A DNA stretch of 53,252 nt from Flavobacteriaceae bacterium (GTDB lineage: Bacteria; Bacteroidota; Bacteroidia; Flavobacteriales; Flavobacteriaceae). Numbering within the stretch: the stretch's first letter is position 1; the number at the start of each line of letters is the position of its first letter. Shown piece by piece: positions 1 to 8,569 of this stretch. Location of the stretch: assembly GCA_021647885.1 (NCBI GenBank), contig JAKITV010000013.1, positions 1 through 53,252 of the forward strand, given 5' to 3'. The position numbers were made by a program, and so were the translations under genes. The notes under the pieces are model-generated. The model ran no database searches, was not told the origin of the DNA, and saw only the letters and a list, made by a program, of their open reading frames with translations.

Positions 1-2
1 AT

Positions 3-821
3 TTGATTAATTTTATTTGGTACAGGATTGAATTTGCGCATTTAAAAACAGGAATAAATTCAACATTAAGTTTTTTTAATATTGTAGCTTATAGAGTTAA
101 TTTTCCTATGGCAAGTGGGCTAACTATAAACTCTATCCAAATAGGCCTTACATCGTTATTAACCTTATATCTTATTAAGAATTCTTCGCGATTTTCAACT
201 AAATTTATTTTCACAATTTTATATTTTTGGAATATCTATCTTTTAGTTGTTCTAGATTCCAGATCACCCCTTCTAATTTCTTTGGTTTTAGGTATTATTG
301 TTGGTTTTGGTCTAAGGAATATTATTTCATTAATTACGCGTTATTGGATAATAGTAGCAATATTGGCAATTTTTATTGTCCATATATTTTACAATACAGA
401 TATATTTGAAAGTATTAAAAGACCCGGTGAACTAGAAGTAGGGTTTTTAAACAGACCAAAAATATGGGAACTGGCAATTACTCATGCGTTTGATGATTTG
501 AGGTTTTTATTTGGTCATGGTATAAGTACTTTTGGCAATATGATTTCGCAGCATACTGAACATTTACACACAACTCATAATATTTTTCTTCAGGTTCTTT
601 ACGATTTTGGGATTTTTGGCATCTTAATAATGGGAGTATTTCTGTATAAGACTATGACTATTCTTTTGAAAGGCAAAGACGTGAATTTTACATTAATATT
701 TATCTCCTTCTTTTTGTACGGTTGTTTGGAATCGGTTCCGAGTTATTATACTTTTACCACAACATTAATATTTATTTCCCTATTAGTAATTATATATAAT
801 GCAAAAAATGAAAGTGTTTGA
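3..821 (+). CDS. O-antigen ligase/polymerase family membrane protein (Wzy-like), 5'-truncated by the window edge
   Basis: This is the C-terminal part of a polytopic membrane protein; the reading frame is open to the window edge, so the true start lies upstream. Hydrophobic segments fill both ends. Between them is a long extracytoplasmic loop, followed by the HTTHNIFLQVLYDFGIFG stretch near residues 193-210, which resembles the conserved His-containing region of Wzy/WaaL (PF04932-type) enzymes. Such proteins polymerise or ligate lipid-linked oligosaccharide units at the periplasmic face. The neighbours are glycan-modifying enzymes. The family call rests on topology and this motif; polymerase and ligase cannot be told apart here. 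Confidence 0.72.
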   Translation: MINFIWYRIEFAHLKTGINSTLSFFNIVAYRVNFPMASGLTINSIQIGLTSLLTLYLIKNSSRFSTKFIFTILYFWNIYLLVVLDSRSPLLISLVLGIIVGFGLRNIISLITRYWIIVAILAIFIVHIFYNTDIFESIKRPGELEVGFLNRPKIWELAITHAFDDLRFLFGHGISTFGNMISQHTEHLHTTHNIFLQVLYDFGIFGILIMGVFLYKTMTILLKGKDVNFTLIFISFFLYGCLESVPSYYTFTTTLIFISLLVIIYNAKNESV

Positions 822-1557
822 TATAGTTGTTAAATTCAGTAAGCCGTTTAGAGATTTTTTAGATAAAATAATTTTTTTGATCCTAAATAAATTTAATCAA
901 TGGAATTTATTAGAGGTCTTAAAAAACAGACCTGTCCTTGTTGTTGGTAATGGTCCTAGTCTAAATAAAACAGACTTTAGTCTTTTTGACCAACATGTGA
1001 GTATTGGCATGAACAAAATTAACTTATTTTACGATAGATCGACTTGGCGCCCAGATATTATAGTCTGTGTAAATGGAAGTGTTTTGTGGCAGAACAGAAG
1101 TTTTTTTAATAAAACCAATACTATTTTATTTGTTCCTCCTCGAGCGATGTATTTAGGTGTAAAAAAAAGAAAAAATGTTTTTGTGTTAAACTTTCACAAG
1201 AATGATGATTTTTCTGATAACATTAAGAAAACAATTGCAAATGGAGTGACGGTTTCTTACCCATGTTTACAAATAGCCAACTATTTAAACCCTCTAAATA
1301 TTTCTATTGTAGGAATTGATCATAGCTATAAGTTTGAAGGGAAAAATCAAATCTATAAAAAATTTGAAGGAGAAGAGATGAATCATTTTTCTAAAGACTA
1401 TTTTAAAAATAAAATATGGGGAACCCCTAATTTGGAACATAGTGAAATTCAGTATAATATAGCAAAAAAGATGTTTGATAATAAAAACATAGAAGTAATT
1501 GATTATACTGTTGGAGGCAAGCTGGAAATTTTTAAAAAAGAAATCTTGAATAAGTAA
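799..1557 (+). CDS. DUF115/MptE-like protein of a polysaccharide locus
   Basis: A 252-residue protein whose core starts with VLVVGNGPSL near residues 46-55, followed by an IGMNKI segment and later a VGIDHSYKF segment. This pattern occurs in DUF115/6-hydroxymethylpterin diphosphokinase MptE-like proteins and is distantly reminiscent of GT42 sialyltransferases. Members in surface-glycan loci are thought to act as glycosyl or phospho-transferases, but the reaction is unproven. It overlaps the upstream polymerase by 23 nt, which implies translational coupling; an in-frame ATG at 808 is an alternative start. About 110 bp without a gene follow it. Confidence 0.6.
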   Translation: MQKMKVFDIVVKFSKPFRDFLDKIIFLILNKFNQWNLLEVLKNRPVLVVGNGPSLNKTDFSLFDQHVSIGMNKINLFYDRSTWRPDIIVCVNGSVLWQNRSFFNKTNTILFVPPRAMYLGVKKRKNVFVLNFHKNDDFSDNIKKTIANGVTVSYPCLQIANYLNPLNISIVGIDHSYKFEGKNQIYKKFEGEEMNHFSKDYFKNKIWGTPNLEHSEIQYNIAKKMFDNKNIEVIDYTVGGKLEIFKKEILNK

Positions 1558-1667
1558 ACAAGACGTGCGTTAAACAAGTTTCACTTTTAATGTATATACT
1601 TCTAAACAAGTAAATTATACAGTGATTTTATAAACGGGATGTAGTGTTGTACAACAATTTTATGTAA

Positions 1668-2516
1668 ATGAATAAAAGGATAAAAGAAAAATTAAGAAAT
1701 TCTTGGGCGAGAATAGTAGGGTTTTATTTTTTGGATATTTTTAATTATTTGAGATATAGATTTTTTAAAAAAGACATAGTTTTTGTTTATCAAATGGGTA
1801 AAGTTGCATCATCATCAATTTATTATAGTTTGAAAGAAAAAAAAAAGGTTGTTTATCATGTTCATCGATTAAATGAAAAGCATATTCGAGAATTACATAA
1901 AGTTCAGTTAGAGAACACAGGGCTAATTGAATCAAAAGCAGTAGATGAAAGAGGCATTCGATTATATAATATATTTATAAAAAATAATAAGCGACCAGTT
2001 TACATTATTTCATTAGCAAGAAACCCTATTGAAAGGAACATGTCAGCTTTTTTTCAAAACAAAGAGTATTATACAAAACAACATAGTTATTTTGATACAG
2101 ATAAATTAACAAATTTATTTTATAACAAGTATGATCATGATACGCCTTTAATGTGGTTTGATAGAGAGTTTAAACATTGTTTAAATATAGACATTTATGA
2201 CTCTCCTTTTCCTAAAGAGAAAAAATATAAAATTCTAAAATCAGAAAATCTTAATATCCTTCTTATGAGAGTAGATCTTGAAGACAGTATAAAAGAGAAT
2301 ATTATTAGTGATTTTTTAGGAATTAAAAACTTCAAATTAAAAAACAAAAATGTAGGAACACTAAAGAGTTACAATGAGGAGTATAAAGAATTTAAGCGTA
2401 TAATAAAATTGAATGAGAGTTATATAAATAGGATGCTCAACTCTAAATATGCAAATTATTTTTACACAAATGAAGAAATTAACGAGATTAAGAAAAAATG
2501 GTTAAAAAATATATAG
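1668..2516 (+). CDS. Sulfotransferase-like putative capsular polysaccharide synthesis protein
   Basis: A 282-residue protein with YQMGKVASSS at residues 41-50, which resembles the 5'-phosphosulfate-binding loop of PAPS-dependent sulfotransferases. A later ISLARNPIERNMSAFF segment fits the 3'-phosphate-binding strand and helix (Arg and Ser). The overall pattern fits the 'putative capsular polysaccharide synthesis' family (PF10364, NKWYS) better than classic sulfotransferases. By inference it decorates the surface glycan, probably with sulfate. The gene stands alone between two short gaps and is very AT-rich, even for this window, which suits a horizontally exchanged cassette. Confidence 0.62.
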   Translation: MNKRIKEKLRNSWARIVGFYFLDIFNYLRYRFFKKDIVFVYQMGKVASSSIYYSLKEKKKVVYHVHRLNEKHIRELHKVQLENTGLIESKAVDERGIRLYNIFIKNNKRPVYIISLARNPIERNMSAFFQNKEYYTKQHSYFDTDKLTNLFYNKYDHDTPLMWFDREFKHCLNIDIYDSPFPKEKKYKILKSENLNILLMRVDLEDSIKENIISDFLGIKNFKLKNKNVGTLKSYNEEYKEFKRIIKLNESYINRMLNSKYANYFYTNEEINEIKKKWLKNI

Positions 2517-2565
2517 TAGTTTTATATCATATAGTTTAATATATTTTTTCACTTATTTTTTCTTC

Positions 2566-3291
2566 ATGTCATATAACATTTTATTAAAACGTCTCTTTCT
2601 TATTTTTAAAACAAAATGGCTTATCAAAGCTTTAAGAGGCAAAGTTTTTTCTTTAACTTCTTTTGGTATCACTGAAGCCCTTTCTCAAGTTGACCCAACA
2701 ATTAAGACTATTTTTGATGTTGGAGCAAATATAGGTCAGTTTTCTACTGCTGCTAGTTACTTTTATCCAAATGCAACTATTTTTTCTTTTGAACCAGACC
2801 CAGAAACCTTTAGCGAACTAAAAAAGAACACTAAAGAGCTTAACAATATAAAAGCACATAATTATGCTTTTGGAAATGAAGAAGGCAAAATAGAGTTTAA
2901 TAAAAACTCTTATCATCATTCAAGTTCAATTTTAAATCTGCACAAAGAGAATACAGATTTCCCAGGAGGAAATATAACAACGATTAAAGTTAATATATTT
3001 CGTTTAGACACTAAAGCATTTAATTTTACCATCCAAAAACCAGCCTTACTCAAGTTGGATGTTCAGGGTTTTGAGCTAGAAGTTTTAAAAGGAGGAGATA
3101 AATTTCTTTCAGAATTTAAATATGTTTTGTTGGAATCAAGCCTTGATACTCTTTATGAAAATCAACCAGATTTTTCTCAAATAAATAATTATTTAGAACG
3201 AAAAGGTTTTTTCTTATATAAAATGCTTGACTTTAATATGGGAAAAAAGTTAAATTATATAGAAGCAGATTTTCTATATAAGAAAAAGTGA
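2566..3291 (+). CDS. FkbM family methyltransferase
   Basis: A 241-residue SAM-dependent methyltransferase. The glycine-rich SAM-binding motif FDVGANIGQFS lies near residues 49-59, the acidic strand-2 end FSFEPDPETF follows, and KLDVQGFELEVLKGG, typical of the FkbM family, lies near residues 163-177. FkbM enzymes O-methylate polyketides, glycans or lipids. In a capsule/O-antigen locus a sugar O-methylation is the reasonable inference, with the substrate unknown. The length is close to the usual 230-280 residues. Confidence 0.85.
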   Translation: MSYNILLKRLFLIFKTKWLIKALRGKVFSLTSFGITEALSQVDPTIKTIFDVGANIGQFSTAASYFYPNATIFSFEPDPETFSELKKNTKELNNIKAHNYAFGNEEGKIEFNKNSYHHSSSILNLHKENTDFPGGNITTIKVNIFRLDTKAFNFTIQKPALLKLDVQGFELEVLKGGDKFLSEFKYVLLESSLDTLYENQPDFSQINNYLERKGFFLYKMLDFNMGKKLNYIEADFLYKKK

Positions 3292-3329
3292 AATTGATTT
3301 ATAGCGTAAAATAAATCCCCTTAACGTTA

Positions 3330-4550
3330 TTGAAGCAAACTAATTTGAAACAAAAAAACATAACCTTTATTAGCCTTAATTATGCTCCAGAAGATACCGC
3401 TATAGGTCTTTACTCTACGCAATGGGCTAATTATTTAGAGACAAAAGGGTGTAATGTTTCAGTAATAACCGCATTTCCTTATTACCCACAATGGGAGATA
3501 TCTAAAGCGTATGAAAATAAACCTAAGTTTTTAAAAGAAGAACAAGATGGGATAAAAGTGTTTAGGTATAAACAGTATGTTCCTAAAACACCTACGTTTT
3601 TTAAGCGAATTATACATTTAATAGATTTTACCTTAGGGTCATTAATAAATCTGTATAAAATTAAAAAATGCGATTTGGTAATTGCTGTTGTTCCATTTAC
3701 CAGTTCAGCTTTTTTAGGAAACATCCAAAAACGAAGATTTAAATCTAAATTGTGGATACATATTCAAGATTTTGAGTTTGACGCCGCGTATCAAACAGGA
3801 GTAGGCGGAAAAAGCAAATGGCTATTCTCCTTATTGTTTAAATTAGAAAAGAGATTGTTTAAAAAAGCAGACATAGCAAGTACAATTAGCCAAAACATGT
3901 TAAAAAAGCTAAAAGAAAAAACACCATCTCAACAATTTTATTTACCGAACTGGGTAGATGAAAATGAAATTAATCCAAACACATATACCCAACATCCATT
4001 TTTAATATCAAATAAAATTAAGATACTCTATTCAGGAAATATTGGCGATAAACAAGATTGGGAATTATTTATTAAATTTTGTAGCGCATTAGATAATTCA
4101 AAATACGAAATCACAGTTGTTGGTCATGGATCAAAAAAAGAGTGGTTAATCAACAAAGTAAAAGATTTTAAAAATATTTCATACTATCCTCCTGTTCCAT
4201 ATAGGGAATTATCTAATTTACTATGCAGTGCCGATTTACATATATTATTCCAAAAACTAGATGTGCTAGACACTGTAATGCCCTCAAAAGTTTTAGGCAT
4301 GATGGCTAGCGCAAAGCCATCACTAATTATTGGGAATGAGTTTTCAGAAGTAAAAACTATTTTTGAAGAATCTCAAGGAGGTCTGTATTTTAACCAATTT
4401 TCTTCAGATATCATAAAAGAGATTGATAATATTTTTGAAAACAAGGAAAAGGCAAACCAAATGGGCAAAAATGCAAGGAGATACATTGTTGAGAAGTTTT
4501 CAAAAGAAAAAATTTTAAGTAATATGTTGGATCAGATTAATAAAATGTAA
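3330..4550 (+). CDS. Glycosyltransferase family 4, WcaI-like
   Basis: A 406-residue GT-B enzyme. The N-terminal acceptor domain opens with FISLNYAPEDTAIG (residues 13-26), the segment typical of colanic-acid WcaI-like transferases. The C-terminal donor domain contains ILYSGNIGDKQ and a region after VMPSKVLGMMASAKPSLI that matches the nucleotide-sugar-binding part of GT4 proteins. It should transfer a sugar from a nucleotide donor to a lipid-linked acceptor on the cytoplasmic face. No in-frame ATG lies near the N-terminus, so TTG at 3330 is taken as start; TTG at 3345 is also possible. Confidence 0.85.
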   Translation: MKQTNLKQKNITFISLNYAPEDTAIGLYSTQWANYLETKGCNVSVITAFPYYPQWEISKAYENKPKFLKEEQDGIKVFRYKQYVPKTPTFFKRIIHLIDFTLGSLINLYKIKKCDLVIAVVPFTSSAFLGNIQKRRFKSKLWIHIQDFEFDAAYQTGVGGKSKWLFSLLFKLEKRLFKKADIASTISQNMLKKLKEKTPSQQFYLPNWVDENEINPNTYTQHPFLISNKIKILYSGNIGDKQDWELFIKFCSALDNSKYEITVVGHGSKKEWLINKVKDFKNISYYPPVPYRELSNLLCSADLHILFQKLDVLDTVMPSKVLGMMASAKPSLIIGNEFSEVKTIFEESQGGLYFNQFSSDIIKEIDNIFENKEKANQMGKNARRYIVEKFSKEKILSNMLDQINKM

Positions 4551-4635
4551 TTCATACATTGTAGTATTTAATCTCCATCAAGATATAGATAATGGATATT
4601 ACTTTCCTGTTTTTATTTCTTATAGAATTTAAAAA

Positions 4636-4791
4636 ATGAAAACATCAGTAATATTAACAAGTTATGCTGGTTTAGCAACAGGAACATGTCTAGCCCAAAA
4701 AGATAACGATGTACTTTGTATAGTAATGGATAAGAACAAAATAACACAAATACTTCTGTTAAGTTTTTTTAAGAGCTTATATTTGTCATAG
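4636..4791 (+). pseudogene. Remnant of a bacterial-type UDP-glucose 6-dehydrogenase N-terminus
   Basis: A 51-codon open frame whose first 38 residues (MKTSVILTSYAG, LATGTCLAQ, then VMDKNKITQ) align by eye with the start of bacterial UDP-glucose/GDP-mannose dehydrogenases, which read like MKIAVIGTGYVGLVTG...DIDKNKI. The dinucleotide-binding glycines are lost: GTGYVG has become LTSYAG. After residue 38 the similarity stops, the frame turns into Leu/Phe/Ser-rich sequence and ends. The rest of the roughly 430-residue enzyme is absent, so it cannot be functional. It lies just before an intact, differently typed UDP-glucose dehydrogenase. Confidence 0.75.
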
Positions 4792-4817
4792 TTTTATTCA
4801 CTTTTAAATATTTATAA

Positions 4818-6215
4818 ATGAACATAAAAAACATCTGCTGTATTGGTGCGGGTTATGTTGGAGGCCCAACAATGTCTGTCATTGCCCAAAAATGCCCACA
4901 TATAAAAGTAACGGTTGTAGATATAAACGAATCTCGAATTGCAGCTTGGAATGATAATGACTTGAACAAACTGCCAGTGTTCGAACCAGGTTTAAATTTA
5001 ATAGTAAAAGAGGCTAGAGGAAGAAATCTTTTTTTTTCAACCGATATTGATAAAGCTATTAATGAAGCCGAAATGATTTTTATTTCCGTCAACACACCAA
5101 CCAAAACTTATGGAAAAGGAAAAGGAATGGCGGCTGATTTAAAATATATAGAATTATGTGCACGCCAGATAGCTAGAGTTTCAAAACAAAACAAGATTGT
5201 AGTTGAAAAATCAACCCTTCCTGTTAGAACTGCATCAGCCATAAAAAGTATTTTAGACGAAACAGGGGATGGAGTTCAGTTCGAAATACTATCTAATCCA
5301 GAATTTTTAGCGGAAGGCACGGCAGTTGAAGATCTATTAGTGCCAGACAGAGTATTAATAGGTGGTGATGAAAGTGATCAAGGTCAAAAGGCAATACAAG
5401 GTTTGGTTGATATTTATGCTAACTGGGTTCCTAAAGAGCGCATATTAACCACCAACGTGTGGTCTTCAGAGCTTTCAAAGCTTACGGCTAATGCGTTTTT
5501 GGCACAACGAATTTCATCAATAAATGCGATGTCTGAAATTTGTGAGAAAACAGGGGCAGACATTAATGAGGTTTCCAAAGCTATTGGAATGGATAGTAGA
5601 ATTGGCCCTAAGTTCTTAAAAGCCTCAGTAGGTTTTGGAGGATCTTGTTTTCAAAAGGATATACTAAATCTGGTTTATATTGCAAAAACGTATGGTTTAA
5701 ATAAGGTAGCCGATTATTGGGAGCAGGTTGTTTTAATGAATAATCACCAAAAACAGCGTTTTTCAGACAGGATTGTAAGCACCTTATATAACACGGTTTC
5801 AGGAAAAAAGATTGCTTTTTTGGGATGGGCATTTAAAAAAGACACCAATGACACACGTGAATCGGCTTCGATTAAAGTGGCTGATAATTTATTAAACGAA
5901 CAGGCTAACATTTCTGTTTATGACCCAAAAGTTGTTGAAGAAAGGATTTATGCTGATTTAGACTATTTAAATTCGCGTTCTTCAGAAGAAAATAGAAGTT
6001 TGTTAACAGTGAGCAAAGACCCTTATGAAGCTTGCAAAGATTCCCATGCGATCGCCATTTTAACAGAATGGGATGAGTTTATGAGTTACAATTGGGAAAG
6101 TATTTATGAAAGTATGCAGAAACCTGCTTTCATATTTGATGGGAGAGGAATTTTAGACAAAAAAGTTATAGAATCTATCGGTTTTACTTATTATAAAATA
6201 GGTAGCGGAAATTAA
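4818..6215 (+). CDS. ugd: UDP-glucose 6-dehydrogenase, eukaryote-like type
   Basis: A 465-residue enzyme that oxidises UDP-glucose to UDP-glucuronate with NAD+. The Rossmann motif GAGYVG is at residues 10-15, and the catalytic Cys277 sits in [10 protein letters not shown], one position from the human UGDH Cys276. [22 protein letters not shown] and NTYG-independent [11 protein letters not shown] segments follow in family order. The sequence matches animal/plant UGDH far better than the usual short bacterial Ugd, including the [13 protein letters not shown] start and the KDPYEAC segment. It is followed 7 nt later by a UDP-glucuronate decarboxylase, so the product is probably converted to UDP-xylose. 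Confidence 0.96.
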   Translation: MNIKNICCIGAGYVGGPTMSVIAQKCPHIKVTVVDINESRIAAWNDNDLNKLPVFEPGLNLIVKEARGRNLFFSTDIDKAINEAEMIFISVNTPTKTYGKGKGMAADLKYIELCARQIARVSKQNKIVVEKSTLPVRTASAIKSILDETGDGVQFEILSNPEFLAEGTAVEDLLVPDRVLIGGDESDQGQKAIQGLVDIYANWVPKERILTTNVWSSELSKLTANAFLAQRISSINAMSEICEKTGADINEVSKAIGMDSRIGPKFLKASVGFGGSCFQKDILNLVYIAKTYGLNKVADYWEQVVLMNNHQKQRFSDRIVSTLYNTVSGKKIAFLGWAFKKDTNDTRESASIKVADNLLNEQANISVYDPKVVEERIYADLDYLNSRSSEENRSLLTVSKDPYEACKDSHAIAILTEWDEFMSYNWESIYESMQKPAFIFDGRGILDKKVIESIGFTYYKIGSGN

Positions 6216-6222
6216 TCTAAAT

Positions 6223-7209
6223 ATGAAAAAAATTTTAATTACAGGAGCGGCAGGATTTTTAGGATCGCACTTGTGTGATAGATTTGTGTCTGAGGGATTT
6301 CATGTTATTGGTATGGATAACTTTATAACTGGAGATGAAACAAATATAATTCATCTTTATAATTCATCTAATTTTGAGCTTATAGATCACGATGTTACCG
6401 AGTTCATTAAAATTGAAGGAGAATTAGATTATATTCTTCATTTTGCTTCTCCAGCAAGTCCAATAGATTATTTAAAAATCCCGATTCAAACCCTTAAAGT
6501 AGGATCATTAGGAACTCATAATTTGTTAGGTTTGGCAAAGGCAAAAAAGGCTAGAATTTTAATTGCCTCTACATCCGAAGTTTATGGAGACCCTTTAGTG
6601 CATCCACAATCAGAAGAGTATTACGGTAATGTTAGCACTATTGGTCCTAGAGGAGTTTATGATGAAGCAAAACGCTTTCAAGAATCTATTACTATGGCAT
6701 ATCATAGATTCCATGGTTTAGATACCAGAATTGCACGTATTTTTAACACCTACGGATCAAGAATGCGCCTTAATGATGGAAGAGTAATTCCTGCATTTAT
6801 GGGACAAGCATTAAGAGGTGAAGATTTAACTGTTTTTGGAACAGGAGAACAAACAAGATCATTTTGCTATGTTGATGATCAGATAGAAGGAATATATAGG
6901 TTGCTTTTTAGCGATTATCATTATCCGGTTAATATTGGTAATCCAAATGAGATATCAATATTAGATTTTGCCAAAGAAATAATTAAATTAACGCAAACCA
7001 GTCAAAAGATAATTTTTAAGGATTTACCCATAGATGATCCTTTACAGCGTCAACCCGACATCTCATTAGCAAAGAATTTGTTAGATTGGGAGCCTAAAAC
7101 AGGAAGAGCCGAAGGGATGCAAAAGACGTTTAATTATTTTAAAAACCTCTCGAAAGAGGAATTATATAAAAGAGATCATAAAGATTTTGCAAGTCATATA
7201 AAAAAATAA
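6223..7209 (+). CDS. uxs: UDP-glucuronate decarboxylase (UDP-xylose synthase), SDR family
   Basis: A 328-residue extended short-chain dehydrogenase. The NAD-binding GAAGFLG is at residues 8-14 and the catalytic YDEAK at 146-150. The [22 protein letters not shown] and [11 protein letters not shown] segments are diagnostic of UXS, as opposed to UDP-glucose epimerases. It converts UDP-glucuronate to UDP-xylose through a 4-keto intermediate. The gene lies between ugd and the glycosylphosphotransferase, and its stop abuts the next start, so the three are almost certainly one operon that supplies a pentose for the surface glycan. Confidence 0.93.
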   Translation: MKKILITGAAGFLGSHLCDRFVSEGFHVIGMDNFITGDETNIIHLYNSSNFELIDHDVTEFIKIEGELDYILHFASPASPIDYLKIPIQTLKVGSLGTHNLLGLAKAKKARILIASTSEVYGDPLVHPQSEEYYGNVSTIGPRGVYDEAKRFQESITMAYHRFHGLDTRIARIFNTYGSRMRLNDGRVIPAFMGQALRGEDLTVFGTGEQTRSFCYVDDQIEGIYRLLFSDYHYPVNIGNPNEISILDFAKEIIKLTQTSQKIIFKDLPIDDPLQRQPDISLAKNLLDWEPKTGRAEGMQKTFNYFKNLSKEELYKRDHKDFASHIKK

Positions 7210-8568
7210 ATGCCGTATAAATATAAACAAGGGAGATATTCAAATTTAATCAAACCATTATTTTTTTTAATGGATTTGATAATAATAAATGGAACAATTT
7301 TTTTGTTTAATACAAACATTACAAACACCTATATTTTTACGCTTTACATTTCTTTATTGTGGCTAATAATATCTTTTAAAAATCAGTTTTATGAGGTTCA
7401 AAGAAATACAAAAATTGTTCAAATAATAACACTTCTATTAAAACAAATTGTTGTATTTGCATTAATTCTATATGCGTTTATTGGAGTATTTAAACAGCCA
7501 GATATCAGTAGACTGGCATTAGGAAGTTATTTACTTGCAGTTTTTGTTTTAATTACCTTTTTTAAGTTTTTCTCTTATTACTTGTTGAGTAAGTATAGAA
7601 TACATTTAGGCGGAAATTTAAGAAGTGTTATTGTTATTGGTAAAAATGAAAAAACCAGACAGCTAATAAATATTTTTAATAATAGGCTAGAATTTGGGTA
7701 TAGGTTTAAAAAACAATTTTGCATCAACGATAAAGATTTTTCTTTAGAACAATGTTTTAATTTTATTACAGAAAACAATATTGATGAGATATATTCTTCA
7801 GTTGCAGAACTTTCTAATGAACAGATTAATGAATTGATAGATTTTGCCGATAATAATTTAAGAGAGTTAAAATTTATTCCAGACAATAAAGATATCTATT
7901 CAAAAAAGCTCAAATATGAATATTATGATTATATACCAATTTTAACATTACGTAATATTCCATTGGCAGATCCTGTAAATCACTTTGTGAAGAGAATGTT
8001 TGATATTTTATTTTCTTCAGCAGTAATTATATTTTTATTGTCTTGGTTAACACCAATTATAGCAATATTTATAAAATTAGAATCAAAAGGTCCAGTATTT
8101 TTTAAACAATCAAGAAATGGGTTTAATTATGAGGAATTTGATTGCTTCAAGTTTAGATCGATGACACCAAATAAAAATGCTCATTTACATCAGGCTACAA
8201 GAGAAGATCAGAGGATTACTAAAGTTGGTAAGTTTCTTCGAAAAACCAGTTTAGACGAACTGCCTCAATTTTATAATGTGTTGTTTGGGGATATGTCGAT
8301 TGTTGGCCCAAGACCACATATGGTAAGTCATACTAATATGTATGCAAAAAGAATAGATAAGTTTATGGTACGACATTTTGTAAAGCCTGGGATTACTGGA
8401 TTAGCACAAATAAGCGGATTTAGAGGTGAAATAGAGACTGATAAAGATATAATTGGACGCGTAAAATATGATATTTTCTATATTGAAAATTGGTCTCTCT
8501 TATTAGATTTAAAAATTATTTTTCAAACCCTTTTAAATACCATAAAAGGCGATGATAAAGCCTATTGA
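7210..8568 (+). CDS. Undecaprenyl-phosphate glycosylphosphotransferase (WcaJ/WbaP-like)
   Basis: A 452-residue polytopic protein. Several hydrophobic segments occupy residues 12-130, a CoA-binding-like Rossmann region follows, and from about residue 257 comes the bacterial sugar transferase domain. This domain shows KRMFDILFSS, the FDCFKFRSMTP segment, RKTSLDELPQ and VGPRPHM. It transfers a sugar-1-phosphate from a nucleotide sugar to undecaprenyl phosphate and so starts each repeat unit of a capsule or O-antigen. The start directly follows the uxs stop. The sugar used is not predictable from sequence alone. One base separates it from a convergent gene, with no visible terminator. Confidence 0.93.
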   Translation: MPYKYKQGRYSNLIKPLFFLMDLIIINGTIFLFNTNITNTYIFTLYISLLWLIISFKNQFYEVQRNTKIVQIITLLLKQIVVFALILYAFIGVFKQPDISRLALGSYLLAVFVLITFFKFFSYYLLSKYRIHLGGNLRSVIVIGKNEKTRQLINIFNNRLEFGYRFKKQFCINDKDFSLEQCFNFITENNIDEIYSSVAELSNEQINELIDFADNNLRELKFIPDNKDIYSKKLKYEYYDYIPILTLRNIPLADPVNHFVKRMFDILFSSAVIIFLLSWLTPIIAIFIKLESKGPVFFKQSRNGFNYEEFDCFKFRSMTPNKNAHLHQATREDQRITKVGKFLRKTSLDELPQFYNVLFGDMSIVGPRPHMVSHTNMYAKRIDKFMVRHFVKPGITGLAQISGFRGEIETDKDIIGRVKYDIFYIENWSLLLDLKIIFQTLLNTIKGDDKAY

Positions 8569-8569
8569 T

